Source: AP-15 sp963755435
GTDB taxonomy: Bacteria; Pseudomonadota; Alphaproteobacteria; ATCC43930; CGMCC-115725
DNA length: 64,000 bases
NCBI GenBank assembly: GCA_963755435.1
Contig: CAVWJX010000003.1
Location: 1,178,001-1,242,000 of the forward strand
Direction: 5' to 3'
A model generated the notes under the pieces. The model was not told the origin of the DNA, searched no databases, and saw nothing but the letters and a program-made list of their open reading frames with translations. Made by a program: the position numbers and the translations under genes. Positions 21,073-31,437 of this stretch are shown in pieces; position 1 is the first letter of the stretch, and every line of letters begins with the position of its first letter.

Positions 21073-21936
21073 TCAGCGGCCGGGCACCTGACGTAGCAGA
21101 CGCCGATGGACCCGGGCCCGGCGTGGGTGCCGACCACCGGCCCGAGGTCGCACCACCACCAGCGGGTGGGCCGTCTCGAGCGCCGTCGAGCATGGCCACG
21201 AACTCGTCGATGTCCTCGGCGGCGCCGTTGCAGACGGCCAGCCGTTCGAGCGGGGCGTCGGCCAGGCACCTTGCCGGCCAGGTAGTCGAGGGCGCGGGCG
21301 CGGGTCCGCTGCTTGGACTCCTGCTCCACCACGCCGTCGCGCACCTGGATCACCGGCTTGATCGAGAGGAGCGAGCCCAGCAGGGCGGCCGGCGCCGCCG
21401 ATCCGGCCGCCCCGCTGGAGGTGGTCGAGCGTGCCCACCACGCCCGTAGACGCGGCGTCCGCCCGGCGAGCTCCCGGACGTCGGGCGACGAGCTCGTCGA
21501 GGCCGGCGCCCGCGGCGGCGGCCTCGGCGGCCGCCATGCACAGGAGGCCCTGGCCCATGGTGAGCGACCGGGTGTCGACCACGCTGACCGGCGACCCGCC
21601 CGGCCAGGGCCTCGGCCGCCGGCCAGCGCCGACTGGTAGGTGGCCGAGACCCCCGAGGAGATGGTGAGGCAGAGCACGCCGTCGGCGCCGGCGTCGGCGG
21701 CCTCCTCGAAGGCGGCCCGGAAGGCCCCCGGCGACGGGGCCGCGGTCTCGGGGAGGGTCGGGCGACGTCCGGCAGCGCGCGCCAGAACTCGTCGGGGGAG
21801 AGGTCGCGGCGGTCGAGCGAGCTCCTCGTCGCCGAAGCGGATGGTGAGCGGGACCACGGTGATGCCGTCGGCGCTGCGGCCAGGTCGTCGGTGAGGTCGC
21901 AGGCGCTGTCGGTCACGATCCGTGACGCCGGGCCAT
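21073..21936 (-). CDS. DegV-family fatty-acid-binding protein
   Basis: The sequence reads IVTDSACDLTDDLAAA with ITVVPLTIRFGDEEL, then GVLCLTISSGVSATYQSAL, VVDTRSLTMGQGLLCMAAAE and LLGSLLSIKPVIQVRDGVVE, all DegV hallmarks, and ends VGTHAGPGSIGVCYV. DegV proteins bind fatty acids; in Firmicutes the FakB members present them to a kinase. No FakA kinase lies nearby. The proposed start is an ATG at 21936, after which a frameshift near 21915 must be bridged. Several other indels are present. Confidence 0.85.
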
Positions 21937-22006
21937 GGTCCTCCTCGTCCCTCGGTCCGTACCGGGTGACGAGATCCGGCAGCCCGACCATAGCGCCGGG
22001 CCCGGG

Positions 22007-23809
22007 TCACCGCATCGGCGGCCGCGGGTGCGGGACGGCGCCGGTCCGTCCGGTTGCCCGCCACCAGGCGGCCTCGCCCCGGTCCCGGCGCCGGCCCGGG
22101 CGCCCGCGCCGGCCGGACGCCCGCCGTCCAGCAGCGCCGAGGCCCCCACGTACACGACGATCCCCGCCACGACGGAGGCCACCACCCGGACGAGCAGCCC
22201 GACGCCCTGGTCGGCCCCCGAGAGGTTGGAGACCACCAGCACCACGGCGCCCATGACCACGGTGGCCACAGCACCGCGCCGCAGGGGCGCCCAGGTGCCC
22301 GGCTCGCCGAGGGTGCCGAGCCAGCCGCGGCAGCACGGCCAGGCCGCACAGGGCGCCCGACGCGTGTAGGCGACCGAGAGCGACAGGGCCAGCCCGCGCA
22401 CGCCCATGGGGTGGACCAGCGCCACGGCCAGCACCACGTTGATGCCGTTCTCGACCAGGTAGAGCCAGAAGGCCACCCGGGTGCGCTGCATGGACTGGAG
22501 GACGCGGACGACGTAGAGGAAGGTGCAGAAGCCCGGCAGGCCGAGGGCGAAGATGGCCAGCGCGGCGCCGGTGGCGTCGGCGTCCGGCGCACCGGGTGGC
22601 GCCGTGGCCGAAGAGCAGGGCGACCGCCGGCTTGGCCAGCAGCAGCATGCCCATCGGCCGCCGGGAGGATGATCGCCAGCACGGCGCGCAGCCCGCCGGC
22701 CAGCCGCTGCCGGAAGGCGGCGACGTCGCCGGTGGCCCAGCGCTCGGCCAGGTCCGGGGTGACCGCGCTCATGACCGAGACGGCCACCACCGCGTAGGGC
22801 ATCTGCAGGAACGTGTAGGCGTAGGTGTAGGACGAGACCGGGTCCGCGCCCGGCGCGCCCACCGCCAGGGCCAGCACCACGAAGAGCGCGACCTGGTTGG
22901 CCACCACGAACCCGAAGGTCCAGCCGCCGAGGCGCGACGACCGTGCGCACCGCCTCGTGGCCGGGGCTCCCAGCGCCACCGCAGCCCGGAGAGCCCGGCG
23001 CCCCGGGCGGTCGGAGGAGCAGGAGCGCCTGGACGAGCCACGCCCAGGGTGGTGCCGAGCCCGAGCAGCACCAGCCAGCCCGAGTGGTGCCGGACGCCGG
23101 CCAGCGAGGGGAGGCGGTGACGGTGGTGGAACCAGAGCAGCACCCCGATGCAGACGAGGTTGTTGGCGATGGGGACCCACATCGGCGCCACGAAGCGCCG
23201 GCGGGTGTTGAGCAGGGCGGTGAGCGAGGCTGATGAGCCCGTAGAAGGCGACCTGGGGCACGAACCACCGCAGCAGGCTGGTGGCCACCGCCGCGCTCCG
23301 GCCAGCTGCGGCGGCGATGCCGCCGGCGCGTGGTCCGAGGGCGGTGAAGGCGTCGATGACCAGGGGCGCGCGCCACCCAGAAGACCACGGTCATGGCCAC
23401 GCAGCACGACCACCGACAGGGTCACCACGGCCGAGATGGCCCGCCAGGCCTCGCTGCTCGGAGCGGGTGGCCAGGCGGTCGACGAAGACCGGGATGAAGG
23501 TGGCCGACAGCACGCCGCCCAGGACGACGTCGTAGAGCATGTTGGGGGCGGTGTTGGCCAGGTTGTAGGCGTCGGCCAGGTGCGTGGCGCCGAGCGCGTA
23601 GGCCAGCACCAGGACCCGGAGCAGCCCCGGTGAGCCGCGAGAGCGCGGTCCCCGCCGCCATCCAGACCGTGGCGCGCTGGAGCCCCTCGCCCAGGAACCC
23701 GCCGCCGCCGCGCCCGCCCGGCCGGCGCGCCGGGCCGCGGAACGGCCCCGTCGTCCAGGCTCCCCGGGGGGAGGGCGGGGTCCGGCGAGGCCCCGGCCAG
23801 CTCGCTCAC
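22007..23809 (-). CDS. murJ: Lipid II flippase MurJ (MviN family)
   Basis: Fourteen-helix MOP-family membrane protein that moves lipid II across the membrane. Recognisable are AAGTALSRLTGLLRVLVLAY, NTAPNMLYDVVLGGVLSATF with IPVFVDRLATRSE, LLNTRRRFVAPMWVPIANN and ALGLPGFCTFLYVVRVLQS. It lies between DUF6049 and the redox genes, as in mycobacteria (Rv3910), but I see no C-terminal pseudokinase and Rv3910-type extension; the tail is a short Gly/Pro stretch. The GTG at 23809 was chosen; an in-frame alternative further upstream is possible. Broken by many one-base indels. Confidence 0.93.
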
Positions 23810-23839
23810 CGGGACCGCTCCGCCGGGTCACGCCGTGCG

Positions 23840-26027
23840 TCATCCGCCCATCATGCTCGGCGTGCGGCGCCGCCCGCGCCGGCGGCCGCGGCCGCGGCGC
23901 CAGGTCCGCGCCCACCAGCCGAGGAGCACCAGCAGGGCCAGCAGCGGTGAGGACGACGCCCACGATCGAGGTGGCGGTCGACCGCACGGTGAGCTGGCCG
24001 CTGGCGATGACCAGGCGCGCCGTCGGGGGAGGTGAAGGTGACGTCCAGCGGGAGGTCGCCCGAGGTGCGGGCCTCCACCTCGATGCGCACCGGGGTGGTG
24101 GCGTGGTCGAGCCTGAGCCGCTGCGAGCTGCCGTGGGGGAACTCGAACTTGTCGCCGGACAGGGTCAGCGTGCCCACCAGCGGTGTACGGCGCCGAGGAG
24201 ACCATGGTCACCGGGATGGCCCCGTGCGCGCGGTGAGCGTGATGGTCCGCTCGGTGGCCAGCTGGACCAGCGAGAGCTGGCCGTCGAGCGCCCCGGTCGA
24301 AGGCGGCGACCCCGGCGGCCTGGCCGGGTGGCCTGAGGTCGTCGGACTCGGAGGCCAGCAGGAGCTGGTCGAGGTGGGTCGAGCACGGGGGTGGTCGTCC
24401 GGCACCGAGCCGTCGAAGGCGGTGAGCCGCAGCCGCTGCGCGGTGATGCCGCTGGGCGAGCGACGGCGGCCAGCACCGGTCCCGTCCCGCCGGTGGCCAG
24501 CCGGCGGGCTGGCGAGCTGGGCGCCTGTGGCGCCGGAGCGTCGGCGAAGTAGCCGGCGAGGGTGGTGGTCTTCACCACGGGGTTGTCGGTGAGCCCGGTC
24601 AGCAGGGCTGTGTCGAAGGCCGGTTCGTGGGCGTCCAGCCGGCCGGCGGGACGGCCACCAGCGCCCGCGGTGTGGGTGTGTCGGGCGCCTCGAAGTGGAC
24701 CATGGCCAGGTCGGCGAGGAGCTGGTTGGCCTCCAGGGCCGGGTCGGCCGGGTCGGCCGTGAAGTGGGCGGCGAGCTCGCCGTCCGAGGCGGCGGCCGTG
24801 GCCGGCGGCCCCTTGCCGCCGAGGCTGAGGGTGAAGGCCGACGCCCAGGTGCCCGAGGCCGCTCGGGAGCCCGACGAGCCGCCGAGGGCGCCAGGTCCGC
24901 GTCGGGCAGGACGAGGGAGGTGGCGCCCGAGGCCCTTGGCCGACAGCCCGGCCTGGAGGTCGCTGCCGACGGGGCCGTTGGCCACCCAGGTGCCGGAGCC
25001 GGGGCCGGCCTGGACGCCGAGGTCCTGGAGGACCGTGCCCGCCCTCGCGCATCTGGGCGGTGATCTCCTCGCCCTCGCCCGCGCCGGCGAGCGCGCCGAG
25101 GTCGACGGGCACGTAGGGCTGGGCCAGGAACTGCCGCTGGGCCTGGTCCCCGGTGGACGCCGCCGCCAGCTCCTGGACGGCCCGGGCGCCGGCGCCGTGG
25201 CCCGGGCGCGCCAGCGCCTGGAGGGTCTGGGGCGAGGCGGCCACGGTGAGCGGCCACGTCCGGGTGGGCCGCGAGCGAGGCCGCCAGGCCCGCGAGCGCG
25301 GCCACCTGGCGAGGCCGCCGGCGGCTGGACGGCGCCGGCCGGGCTGGTGCGCGTCGGTCGCGGACGGCCACCGGTGCGGACACCGGGACCACCCAGGCGA
25401 ACCCGAGCTGGTCCGCGCTGGCCGACGTCGGCGTAGGTGAGGTAGGTGGTGAAGTGGGCGTGGGGCACGGCCGCCGGCGTGCCGCCCCGGCCTGCGGCCG
25501 CACGAGGGACGACCTCGAGCGGGTAGACCCCTGTGCACCTGGTGGGTGTCGGGACGCGCAGTGAGGTCAGTGTGGGGGCGCCGCCCGGCGGCGGTGCCGT
25601 GGCGGCGCCCGGGAGGACCGAGATCGCCAGGCCGCCGCCGCCGTGCTCCGCCGTGAGGGCGGAGAGCGCCACGGGATGGGTCCGGTCCAGCACCCGGCCG
25701 GTGGGCACGCGTGTGAGGGTCTGCTCGAACCCCGAGCGCGTTGTCGAGCTTTGTGTAGAGGGTGGTCACCACCTCGTCGTCGGCCGGCACGCCCTTGCCG
25801 GACGTCGACGGCGAGGGTGAAGGTGGCCGCCGAGCCGGGCTGTGTGGGGGTCACCCACGGGGACTGGTACGGCGAGGGTGAGCGCAGCGGCCGAGGCCGT
25901 GCCCGGGTGGGACCCGCCGGAGCCGCCACGGCGGCCGGAGCGCCGGCGATGGCGGCCACGAGCCGATCAGCGCGGCGGCCAGGGCGAGGACCAGCGGCCC
26001 GGTGGACCGAGCGCTCCTCGACGACAC
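23840..26027 (-). CDS. DUF6049 secreted, membrane-anchored protein
   Basis: The GTG at 26027 opens a signal peptide (ARSTGPLVLALAAALIG). A long extracytoplasmic part of about 600 residues follows, with GLAISVLPGAATAPPPGG, YPLEVVPRA and a late beta-domain SGDKFEFPHGSSQRLRL. It ends with one transmembrane helix (VGVVLTAAALLVLLGWWART) and an Arg-rich cytoplasmic tail. This is the DUF6049 family found between pcnA and murJ in actinobacteria (Rv3909 in M. tuberculosis), of unknown function but probably tied to cell-wall synthesis through its neighbours. Many frameshifts interrupt the middle. Confidence 0.82.
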
Positions 26028-26072
26028 CGGGCAACGCTAACCGGTGGCCGGCGCGCGGACCAGCGGCAGCAC

Positions 26073-26078
26073 TACCGT
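26073..26078 (+). promoter_or_regulatory. -10-like box of pcnA, leaderless
   Basis: TACCGT lies 6 bp before the GTG of pcnA, too close for a ribosome binding site, so the transcript would start at or next to the start codon. Confidence 0.4.
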
Positions 26079-26084
26079 GGTCCG

Positions 26085-27571
26085 GTGCCGATCGCGCCCG
26101 TGCCCGAGCGCTTCCGGCCGCTGGTCGAGGCCACCGGACGAGCTGGCCGAGCGGTTCGCCGCCGCCGGGCGCACCCTGTACCTGGTGGGCGGCTCGGTCC
26201 GCGACGCGCTGGTGCGCGGCCGCCGCCGGGGCTCGACGGCCGCCGTGACTGCCGCCGGACGCCGACGGCCGGACGCCCGCCGAGCCCGACTACGACCTGA
26301 CCACCGACGCCCGGCCCGACGAGATCGAGCGGCTGGTCGGCGGCTGGGCCGACGCCGTGTGGACGCAGGGGAAGCGGTTCGGCACCATCGGCTGCCGCCG
26401 GGGCGGCCGCGTCTACGAGATCACCACCCACCGGGCCGAGGCCTACCGCCCGGACTCGCGCAAGCCCGAGGTGGCCTTCGGCGACGACATCGAGGCCGAC
26501 CTGTCCCGGCGCGACTTCACGGTCAACGCCATGGCCCTGCGGCTGCCGGAGCTGACGCTCGTCGACCCGTTCGACGGGCTCGGCGACCTGGCGGCCGGCC
26601 GGCTGCGCACCCCGCTCGACCCCGAGGTGTCCTTCGGCGACGACCCGCTGCGGATGCTGCGGGCCGCCCGGTTCATCGCCGGCTACGGCCTGCAGCCCGA
26701 CCCGGCGCTGGTCGACGCCGTGCGCACCGGCCACGACCGGCTCGCCATCGTCTCGGCCGAGCGGATCCGGGACGAGCTGGACAAGCTGATCGTGGTGCTG
26801 CCAGGCCCTCCGACGGCGCTGTGGTTCGTGGTCGACACCGGCCTGGCCGAGGAGTTCCTGCCCGAGCTGCCCGGCGCTGGCCCTCGAGCAGGACCCGATC
26901 CACCGGCACAAGGACGTGCTGGCCCACACCCTGGCCGTGGTCGACAAGACGCTCGCCCCGACCGGCTCCTGCGCCTGGCGGCGCTCTTCCACGACGTGGG
27001 CAAGCCCCGGACCCGCGGCTTCGGCCCGAGCGGGGTGACGCTTCCACCACCACGAGGTGGTCGGGGCCCGGATGACCCGCGAGCGCATGGAGGCGCTGCG
27101 CTACTCCGAGCGACGACATCGAGACGGTCGTGCCGCCTGGTCGAGCTGCACCTGCGCTTCCACACCTACCGGCTGGGCTGGACCGACAAGGCGGTGCGCC
27201 GCTACGTCCGCGACGCCGGCGCCGCTGCTCGACCGGCTGAACGAGCTGACCCGCTGCGACTGCACCACCCGCAACGCGGCCAAGGCCCGGGCGCTCGGCC
27301 CGCCGGATGGACGAGCTCGAGCGCCGCATCGCCGAGCTGCGCGAGCGGGAGGAGCTCGACGCCATCCGGCCCGACCTCGACGGCACGCAGGTGATGGCCC
27401 GGCTCGGGCATCCCGCCCGGGCCGCGGCGGTCGGGCGAGGCGCTCGGCGTTCCTGCTCGAGCTGCGGCTGGACGAGGGCCCGCTCGGCGAGGACGAGGCC
27501 GGCCGGCGGCTGGACGCCTGGTGGGCCGAGCAGCAGGCCGGTGCGGGACGGCGACCGTGGCGGCGGGCTGA
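26085..27571 (+). CDS. pcnA: CCA tRNA nucleotidyltransferase / poly(A) polymerase family
   Basis: Adds or repairs the CCA end of tRNAs. The nucleotidyltransferase head reads YLVGGSVRDAL and DYDLTTDARPDEIERLV, then GKRFGTIGCRRGGRVYEITT and SRRDFTVNAMAL; the neck reads FGDDPLRMLRAARFIAGYGL, and the C-terminal HD phosphohydrolase domain reads LRLAALFHDVGKPRTRGF. Coding runs cleanly from about 26350 to 26870 and is broken before and after. The first GTG is taken as the start. The stop is placed at a TGA after WWAEQQA. It converges with ino1. Confidence 0.93.
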
Positions 27572-27599
27572 GCCCGGCCGCCGGAGGCCGGGCCGGTCG

Positions 27600-28702
27600 G
27601 GCTACGCCGGCGAGCTCGGCCCCGGCGTCGCCGGCGGCGAACGCCTCGACCATCCGCTGGGCCACGTCGTCGTGGTACTGCACCGGCGGCGACTTCATGA
27701 AGTAGGCCGACGGGCCGAGCAGCGGGCCGCCGATGCCCCGGTCGAGGGCCAGCTTGGCGCAGCGCACGGCGTCGATGATCACCCCGGCCGAGTTGGGGGA
27801 GTCCCACACCTCGAGCTTGAGCTCGAGGTTGAGCGGCACGTCGCCGAAGTTCCGGCCCTCCATGCGGATGTAGGCCCACTTGCGGTCGGCCAGCCACGGC
27901 ACGTGGTCGGAGGGGCCGATGTGGACGTCGTCCCGGGCAGCGGCGCGTGCTCGATCTGGCTGGTCACCGCCTGGGTCTTGGAGATCTTCTTGGACTCCAG
28001 GCGGTCGCGCTCGAGCATGTTGCGGAAGTCCATGTTGCCGCCGACGTTGAGCTGGTAGGTGTGGTCGAGCGCCAGGCCCCGGTCCTCGAAGAGCCGGGTG
28101 AGCACGCGGTGGACGATGGTGGAGCCGACCTGGCTCTTGATGTCGTCGCCGATGATCGGGCACGCCGGCGTCGCGCGAACCGCCGGGCCCACTCGGGGTC
28201 CGAGGCGATGAACACCGGGATGGCGTTGACGAAGGCCACCTTGGCCTCGAGGCAGGCCTCGGCGTAGTGGCGCTGGGCCTCCTCGGAGCCGACCGGGAGG
28301 TAGGCGACCAGCACGTCGGCCCGGGCCTCGGCGCAGGGCCTCGGCCACGTCGACCGGCGGCGGCGGGCGACTCCTCGACCACGTCGCGGTAGTAGCGGCC
28401 GAGCCCGTCGAGGGTCGGGCCCCCGCTGCACGGTCACGCCGAGCTCGCCGACCTCGGCGAAGCGGATCGTGTTGTTCTGCCCGGCGAAGATCGCCTTGCC
28501 GAGGTCGGTGCCCACCTTGGCCGCGTCCACGTCGAAGGCGGCCACCGGCTCGAGGTCGCCGCACGTGGTAGCCGCCGAGGACGACGTGCATGAGCCCGGG
28601 CACGACGTCGTCGGGCCGGGCGTCGCGGTAGTACGAGATGCCCTGGACGAGGGAGCTGGCGCAGTTGCCCACGCCGGCGATCGCCACTCGGACGGTGCTC
28701 AT
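27600..28702 (-). CDS. ino1: Myo-inositol-1-phosphate synthase
   Basis: Converts glucose 6-phosphate to inositol 1-phosphate, the first step to phosphatidylinositol and mycothiol. The NAD site reads VRVAIAGVGNCASSLVQGIS, followed by NNTIRFAEVGELGV, ACPIIGDDIKSQVGSTIVHR, LNVGGNMDFRNMLERDRLES, and the catalytic stretch VWDSPNSAGVIIDAVRCAKL. The ATG has GGAGGAG upstream. Several frameshifts; the one near 27935 looks like a missing G in a G-run rather than an insertion. The stop is placed at a TAG after the acidic helix AFAAGDAGAELA. Confidence 0.96.
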
Positions 28703-28732
28703 CGGTGTCTCCTCCTGGTCGTGTTCGGTCGG

Positions 28733-29406
28733 TCACGGTCGGGCGCCGGGCGCTCGGCCGGCGTCATCCGGCCGGTGCCGGCGCGGCTCGGCCGTCGGCG
28801 GCTCCGCTCGGCCGGCCTGGCGCTCGGCCTCGATCAGGCGGTCGAGCCACCGGATGTCCTGCTCGACGCCGTCGGCGGTGTGCTCCACCACCGAGCGGGC
28901 GTAGACGTCGAGCCCGGCGTCGGCCGACGGCCGCCCGGACCTCGGCCAGCCGCTGGACCAGCTGGGCCCGGCGACGCTCGAGCAGGGCCAGGCGGGCCTG
29001 GGGCGGCGAGGTGGCGGGCGAAGGCCAGGCGCAGGCCGAAGCTGCGGGCGTCGTCGGCCGTCCCGCCGCCGGCCAGCAGCTCGGCGAACGCGCCGCGCCC
29101 CGCGTCGGTGATCCGGTAGACCTTGCGCGACCGCCGCCCGCGGGCCCCGGTGTGCCGGCGGGCCCGGAGCACGGCCCGCTCGCCGCTGAGCGACCCGGTC
29201 GGCGGGGCGCGGCGCCGGCCTGCGCCGGGCCGGGCGCCTCGATCGCCTCCACCGCCCCGGCCGCCTCGAGGCGGGCGAGGGCGGGGTAGATGGAGCCGAA
29301 CGAGACGTTGGCCAGCAGGCCCAGGCTGCTCGCGGAGCTGGCGCCGGATCTCGTAGCCGTGGAGGTCCCGCTCTTCGAGCAGGCCCAGGATGGCCAGGTC
29401 CAACAT
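28733..29406 (-). CDS. PadR-family transcriptional regulator
   Basis: The protein opens MLDLAILGLLEERDLHGYEI, the PadR winged helix, with SFGSIYPALARLEAAGAVEA as recognition and wing region, and KVYRITDAGRGAFAELLAG closing it. The C-terminal dimerisation helices read YARSVVEHTADGVEQDIRW and LDRLIEAERQAG. It sits directly upstream of ino1 on the same strand, the same arrangement as Rv0047c next to ino1 (Rv0046c) in M. tuberculosis, so it probably controls inositol synthesis and itself. About four one-base indels are present. Confidence 0.9.
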
Positions 29407-29416
29407 CGCGGACCAG

Positions 29417-29433
29417 TATATCGGATCGATATA
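29417..29433. promoter_or_regulatory. Inverted-repeat operator at padR
   Basis: TATATCG and CGATATA face each other across GAT, a perfect 7-3-7 inverted repeat and the AT-richest stretch for a kilobase. It lies 10 bp upstream of the padR ATG, in the position of a -10 region, and probably is the site for PadR autoregulation. Confidence 0.65.
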
Positions 29434-29516
29434 GCGGATGTGCACGTCGGCCGACCGGTCGACCGGCCGGCACGGCGCGGCCCGGCGGCGACCGGCCGGG
29501 CGGACCCGGCCGGCCG

Positions 29517-29559
29517 GCAGGCTAGCCTGCGGGCCCGTCCGGCGCGCCGGGACTAGCCT
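29517..29559 (+). promoter_or_regulatory. Promoter and 14-bp palindrome before DUF5318 gene
   Basis: A perfect 14-bp palindrome GCAGGCTAGCCTGC occupies 29517-29530, in the place of a -35 region. A TAGCCT box at 29554-29559 is followed after 7 bp by the GTG of the DUF5318 gene, with no ribosome binding site, so the mRNA is probably leaderless. Confidence 0.45.
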
Positions 29560-29566
29560 CGCGGCC

Positions 29567-30008
29567 GTGACCGTGACCTCCGGCCAGGGGCGTCGGGAAG
29601 GCCCGAGGCGCCGCCGGGCGAGGCGCGGGTCGAGTACCGCCTGGTCCGCAACGCCGTGGTCCGGGACGTCCGGCGGGGCCGGGTCGCGCCGGTCGGACGT
29701 CTGCGACGCCCACCCCGAGCTGCTGCGGGCGGCCCGCAACGTCGGGCAGGCCACTCGGGCGAGGACTGCCCGATCTGCGAGGACGGCCGAGACGGTGCAG
29801 GTGACCTACGTGTTCGGGGCCGGCCTGCCCGCCGGGCGGGCGGTGCCCGGGCACCGCCACCGAGCTCGACCGGCTGCGGCGCCGGGACGAGCCCGGTCCT
29901 CTGCTACGACGTCGAGGTCTGCCCGGCGTGCGCCTGGCACCACCTCACGCGCAAGTACCCGGCCGGCGGGGGGCCCCGGCCACGGCGCCGGCGTCGAGCC
30001 GGGCGTGA
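29567..30008 (+). CDS. DUF5318 zinc-ribbon-like protein
   Basis: Reads DYRLVRNAVVRDV, then SDVCDAHPELLRAARNVGEA, CPICED, VQVTYVFGAGLPAGGRAV and CYDVEVCPACAWHHLTRKY. The paired CxxC motifs (CPIC, CPAC) with the preceding Cys and the conserved WHHL suggest a zinc-binding fold. This is the DUF5318 family, conserved near the origin of actinobacteria (Rv0049), with no known function. Frames are broken in four places. The stop TGA overlaps the panB GTG (GTGA). Confidence 0.75.
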
Positions 30009-30889
30009 CGCGAGACGGCCACCCCGGTCACCGTCCCGGCGGCTCCGGGCCCGCAAGCGCCGCGACGGCGCCGACCCGATCGTCATGGTCACCGCCTACG
30101 ACGAGCCCGGGGCCCGCATCGTCGACGCCGGCCGGCGCCGACGTGATCCTGGTCGGCGACTCGGTGGCCAACAACGTCCTCGGCTACGAGGACACCCTGC
30201 ACGTGACGATCGACGACATGGTCCACCACATCGGCCGCCGTGGCCCGGGCCCGGCCCCGCTGCCTGGTGGTGGGGGACATGCCGTGGATGAGCTACCACC
30301 TGTCGACGTCGAGGACGGCGGTGCGCAACGCCGCCGCGCTGGTCCGGGCCGGCGCCGAGGCGGTGAAGCTCGAGGGCGGGCGGAGCCGGCTGCCGGTGAT
30401 CGAGGCCATCGTGCGGGCCGAGATCCCGGTCATGGGCCACATCGGCCTCACGCCGCAGTCGGTCCTGGCCATGGGCGGCTACCGGGTCCAGGCCAGGAGC
30501 GCCGACGCCGCCCAGGCGCTCATCGACGCGGCCAAGGCGCTGGCCGCCGCCGGGCTGCTTCGCCTTCGTCCTCGAGGGCGTGCCCGACGTGGTGGCGGCC
30601 ACGGTCACCGAGGCCGTCGACGTGCCCACCATCGGCATCGGCGCCGGGCCCGGCTGCGACGGCCAGGTGCTCGTCTTCCACGACCTGCTCGGGCCTGGGC
30701 AGCCGCGACCGCCGCCGAAGTTCGTGCGCCGCTACGCCGACCTGGCCGAGGTGGCCACCGCGGCCGTGGCCGCCTTCGCCGCCGACGTGCGCGGCGGCGC
30801 CTTCCCCGGGGAGGCCGAGAGCTACCACGCCCCGGACGAGCTCCGCGAGGCGCTCGGCCGACGAGCGGCCGCCGGGACCGGCGGCGTAG
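30005..30889 (+). CDS. panB: 3-methyl-2-oxobutanoate hydroxymethyltransferase
   Basis: PanB adds a hydroxymethyl group from methylene-tetrahydrofolate to ketoisovalerate, the first step to pantothenate and CoA. The TIM barrel reads DPIVMVTAYDEPGARIVDAA, DVILVGDSVANNVLGYEDTL, EAVKLEGGRSRLPVIEAIV, IPVMGHIGLTPQSVLAMGGY and TIGIGAGPGCDGQVLVFHD. Translation is probably coupled to the DUF5318 gene. The stop is uncertain: the TAG at 30889 leaves room for the rpsF promoter, whereas the other frame stays open to 30981. Three or four indels break the first half. Confidence 0.95.
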   Translation: MTRDGHPGHRPGGSGPASAATAPTRSSWSPPTTSPGPASSTPAGADVILVGDSVANNVLGYEDTLHVTIDDMVHHIGRRGPGPAPLPGGGGHAVDELPPVDVEDGGAQRRRAGPGRRRGGEARGRAEPAAGDRGHRAGRDPGHGPHRPHAAVGPGHGRLPGPGQERRRRPGAHRRGQGAGRRRAASPSSSRACPTWWRPRSPRPSTCPPSASAPGPAATARCSSSTTCSGLGSRDRRRSSCAATPTWPRWPPRPWPPSPPTCAAAPSPGRPRATTPRTSSARRSADERPPGPAA

Positions 30890-30935
30890 GCGGCGGCCGC
30901 GGGGCCCGGACGGTAGCGGCCGTCGCCCGGCGCGC

Positions 30936-30941
30936 TAGCAT
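30936..30941 (+). promoter_or_regulatory. -10-like box for the rpsF operon
   Basis: TAGCAT lies 111 bp upstream of the rpsF start, leaving a long leader before GGAGGGAGGTGA. No clear -35 hexamer is seen. Confidence 0.35.
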
Positions 30942-31052
30942 GCCCCGGTCGGCCGGCGGCCTCCGGGCACCGGCCGAGTGACATCGACACCCTGCCCCGA
31001 TCGACGGGGCCCGGGCGGACCGCCGCCCGGTCCGGAGGGAGGTGAGCCGCAC

Positions 31053-31411
31053 ATGCGGCCCTACGAAGTCATGGTGATCTTCGACACCGGCGCCGAGCCG
31101 CCGGCCATCCAGGCCGTGGTCGACCGCGTGCTGGAGACGGTCCGCGCCACGGGCGGCACCCCGGGCGCCGTGGACCGCTGGGGCCGGCGCCCCTTCGCCT
31201 ACGAGGTGAAGCACCGGCGCGAGGGCTACTACGTCCTGGTCGAGTTCAGCGGCGAGGTCCAGACCGTCGCACGAGCTCGACCGGATGCTGTCGCTGGCCG
31301 ACGAGGTGCTCCGGCACAAGGTCGTCCGGCTTCCCGAGAAGGCCGGCGGCCCGGCGCGGCCGACGGCCGCCGGCCGGGGCCGGCCGGCAGGCCGAGCAGG
31401 CCGCCGGGTGA
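31053..31411 (+). CDS. rpsF: 30S ribosomal protein S6
   Basis: S6 pairs with S18 on the 30S platform. It reads MRPYEVMVIFDTGAEPPAIQ, WGRRPFAYEVKHRREGYYVL and LSLADEVLRHKVVRLPEKA. A strong ribosome binding site (GGAGGGAGGTGA) precedes the ATG. One insertion near 31269 breaks it, and a further shift is needed to reach the TGA after the Ala/Gly tail. It heads the classical rpsF-ssb-rpsR-rplI-dnaB cluster. Confidence 0.96.
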
Positions 31412-31437
31412 CGGCGGCGAGAGCGAGGAGGAGCACC

